DNA of 64,000 nucleotides from Sphingomonas sp. AP4-R1. Its GTDB lineage: Bacteria; Pseudomonadota; Alphaproteobacteria; Sphingomonadales; Sphingomonadaceae. Below are positions 63,316 through 64,000 of the stretch, one piece after another. The notes below the pieces were generated by a model that worked only from the letters and a program-made list of their open reading frames with translations, was not told the DNA's origin and did no database searches. Positions within the stretch are counted from its first letter, which is position 1. Each line of letters begins with the position of its first letter. The DNA lies in the NCBI RefSeq assembly GCF_013113735.1, contig NZ_CP053346.1, positions 2,184,001-2,248,000 on the forward strand, in the 5' to 3' direction. A program made the translations under genes and the position numbers.

Positions 63316-64000
63316 TTATTGGAAACGATAGGTGAGGGAGCCGCCATACCAGCGCGGCCGCACATAGACATTCTCGACTGCTGTAACGAACGAGTTGTCA
63401 AGGCCAAAGGTGCGATATGTCACGTTGCTGACGTTGTTGATGAAGAAGGTGGCCTCGATCGGCACGTTGTCCGGCTTGATCGATACGGCGACATCGCCGA
63501 TTGTGTAAGCGGGCTCATGATCCACCGGAGCATTGAACGTCGACAAATACTGGCTGCTATTATGCTTCCAATTGGTCGAGATCGTCATCGAACCGACATT
63601 GCCCAGGTTGAAGTCGGTGGCCACCGAGCCACCATAGCTCCAGGCGGGGGCATTGGGCAGGTCGCGATCGGTTATGCGTCCACCCGGCAACTGCAGGTTG
63701 AGAATAGTCGCGTCGAAAAGGTGGGTGGCGAAGGCCGTCACGCGCAGCCATGGCAGCGGACGGGCGGTGAGCTCTGCCTCCAGGCCCGTCACCCGCGCCG
63801 GCAGATTAACGATAAATTGGTTGCCACCGGTGCTTTGGAAGGCCTGATAGCCCTTATAGCGATAGTGGAACACCGCAGTGTTGAAGGTGGCGCGATTGTC
63901 AAACAGGGTCAGCTTCGCGCCACCTTCATAGCTGGTCAGCACTTCGTTGCCGAATGGTATCCGATTGTCGAACGCAGCCAGTGTTGCCGGCAGCGCTCCA
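63316..64000 (-). CDS. TonB-dependent receptor, C-terminal part (cut by window edge)
   Basis: The minus-strand frame stays open to the right edge and gives about 227 residues of a barrel C-terminus: NEVLTSYEGGAKLTLFDNRA, TAVFHYRYKGYQAF, VTGLEAELTARPLPWLRVTA, FFINNVSNVTY and the end YGGSLTYRFQ. The plug and signal peptide lie outside the window. It converges on the AAHS transporter gene, so a second outer-membrane receptor flanks this catabolic unit. Confidence 0.88.
   Translation of the reverse strand, partial: GALPATLAAFDNRIPFGNEVLTSYEGGAKLTLFDNRATFNTAVFHYRYKGYQAFQSTGGNQFIVNLPARVTGLEAELTARPLPWLRVTAFATHLFDATILNLQLPGGRITDRDLPNAPAWSYGGSVATDFNLGNVGSMTISTNWKHNSSQYLSTFNAPVDHEPAYTIGDVAVSIKPDNVPIEATFFINNVSNVTYRTFGLDNSFVTAVENVYVRPRWYGGSLTYRFQ

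Noticed and set aside
1..64000. CRISPR array or prophage
   Set aside because: No regularly spaced direct repeats, integrase, terminase or capsid genes were seen.

Overview
The window is GC-rich bacterial DNA that looks like a sphingomonad chromosome (Sphingomonas, Sphingobium or Novosphingobium type, Alphaproteobacteria). The evidence is five TonB-dependent receptors, four of them whole with the usual mature N-terminal D/E-I/V-I/V-V-T-G/A motif, and dense catabolic clusters of sphingomonad style. No rRNA or complete tRNA gene was seen.

Region 1 (1-15.9 kb) is intact and looks like host backbone. It holds a GlxA-type regulator, a catalase with an HD-domain protein, a TauE/SafE permease, a PLP aminotransferase, a small lipoprotein, an aldo/keto reductase with an ABM-domain monooxygenase, a siderophore-uptake operon (TonB receptor, secreted protein, PepSY membrane protein), and a second uptake locus in which a TonB receptor diverges from a secreted His/Cys-motif protein and a di-heme MauG-like peroxidase.

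Region 2 (about 16-19.7 kb) is a scar. It has a tRNA-3'-end-like sequence, an AbiEi-antitoxin-like fragment, a Na+/H+ antiporter gene broken twice, and a truncated universal stress protein. It looks like an old integration boundary.

Region 3 (19.7-50.8 kb) is a large accessory catabolic cluster: MFS and EamA transporters, a TonB receptor, an IclR regulator, three MmgE/PrpD enzymes, two HIBDH-type dehydrogenases, a GMC oxidoreductase, three SDRs, two aldehyde dehydrogenases, a nitrilase-like amidase, a beta-keto acid cleavage enzyme (BKACE), a two-subunit 3-oxoacid CoA-transferase, a SMP-30 lactonase, a Hyi-type TIM-barrel enzyme and several small VOC, CMD, ABM and cupin proteins. Four promoters in it carry the same 17-bp element (ATCCCGC-N6-GGAT, at most two mismatches in the right arm) between -35 and -10 boxes. 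This points to one regulon, most simply under the IclR protein at 23817. I infer a pathway that oxidises an alcohol to an acid, handles a lactone or keto-acid, and ends in BKACE cleavage to acetoacetate, activated by the CoA-transferase. The substrate is unknown.

Region 4 (51-55.5 kb) is decayed: an IS630 transposase remnant, an intact ferredoxin/ferredoxin-reductase pair with no oxygenase beside it, and about 1.8 kb of eroded DNA with an AraC-like remnant.

Region 5 (55.5-64 kb) is a second, probably aromatic, catabolic unit: an alpha/beta hydrolase, a LysR regulator, a two-domain VOC (extradiol-dioxygenase-like) protein, a TonB receptor, a fumarylacetoacetate-hydrolase-family enzyme, an AAHS-type aromatic-acid transporter and a second TonB receptor running off the right edge.
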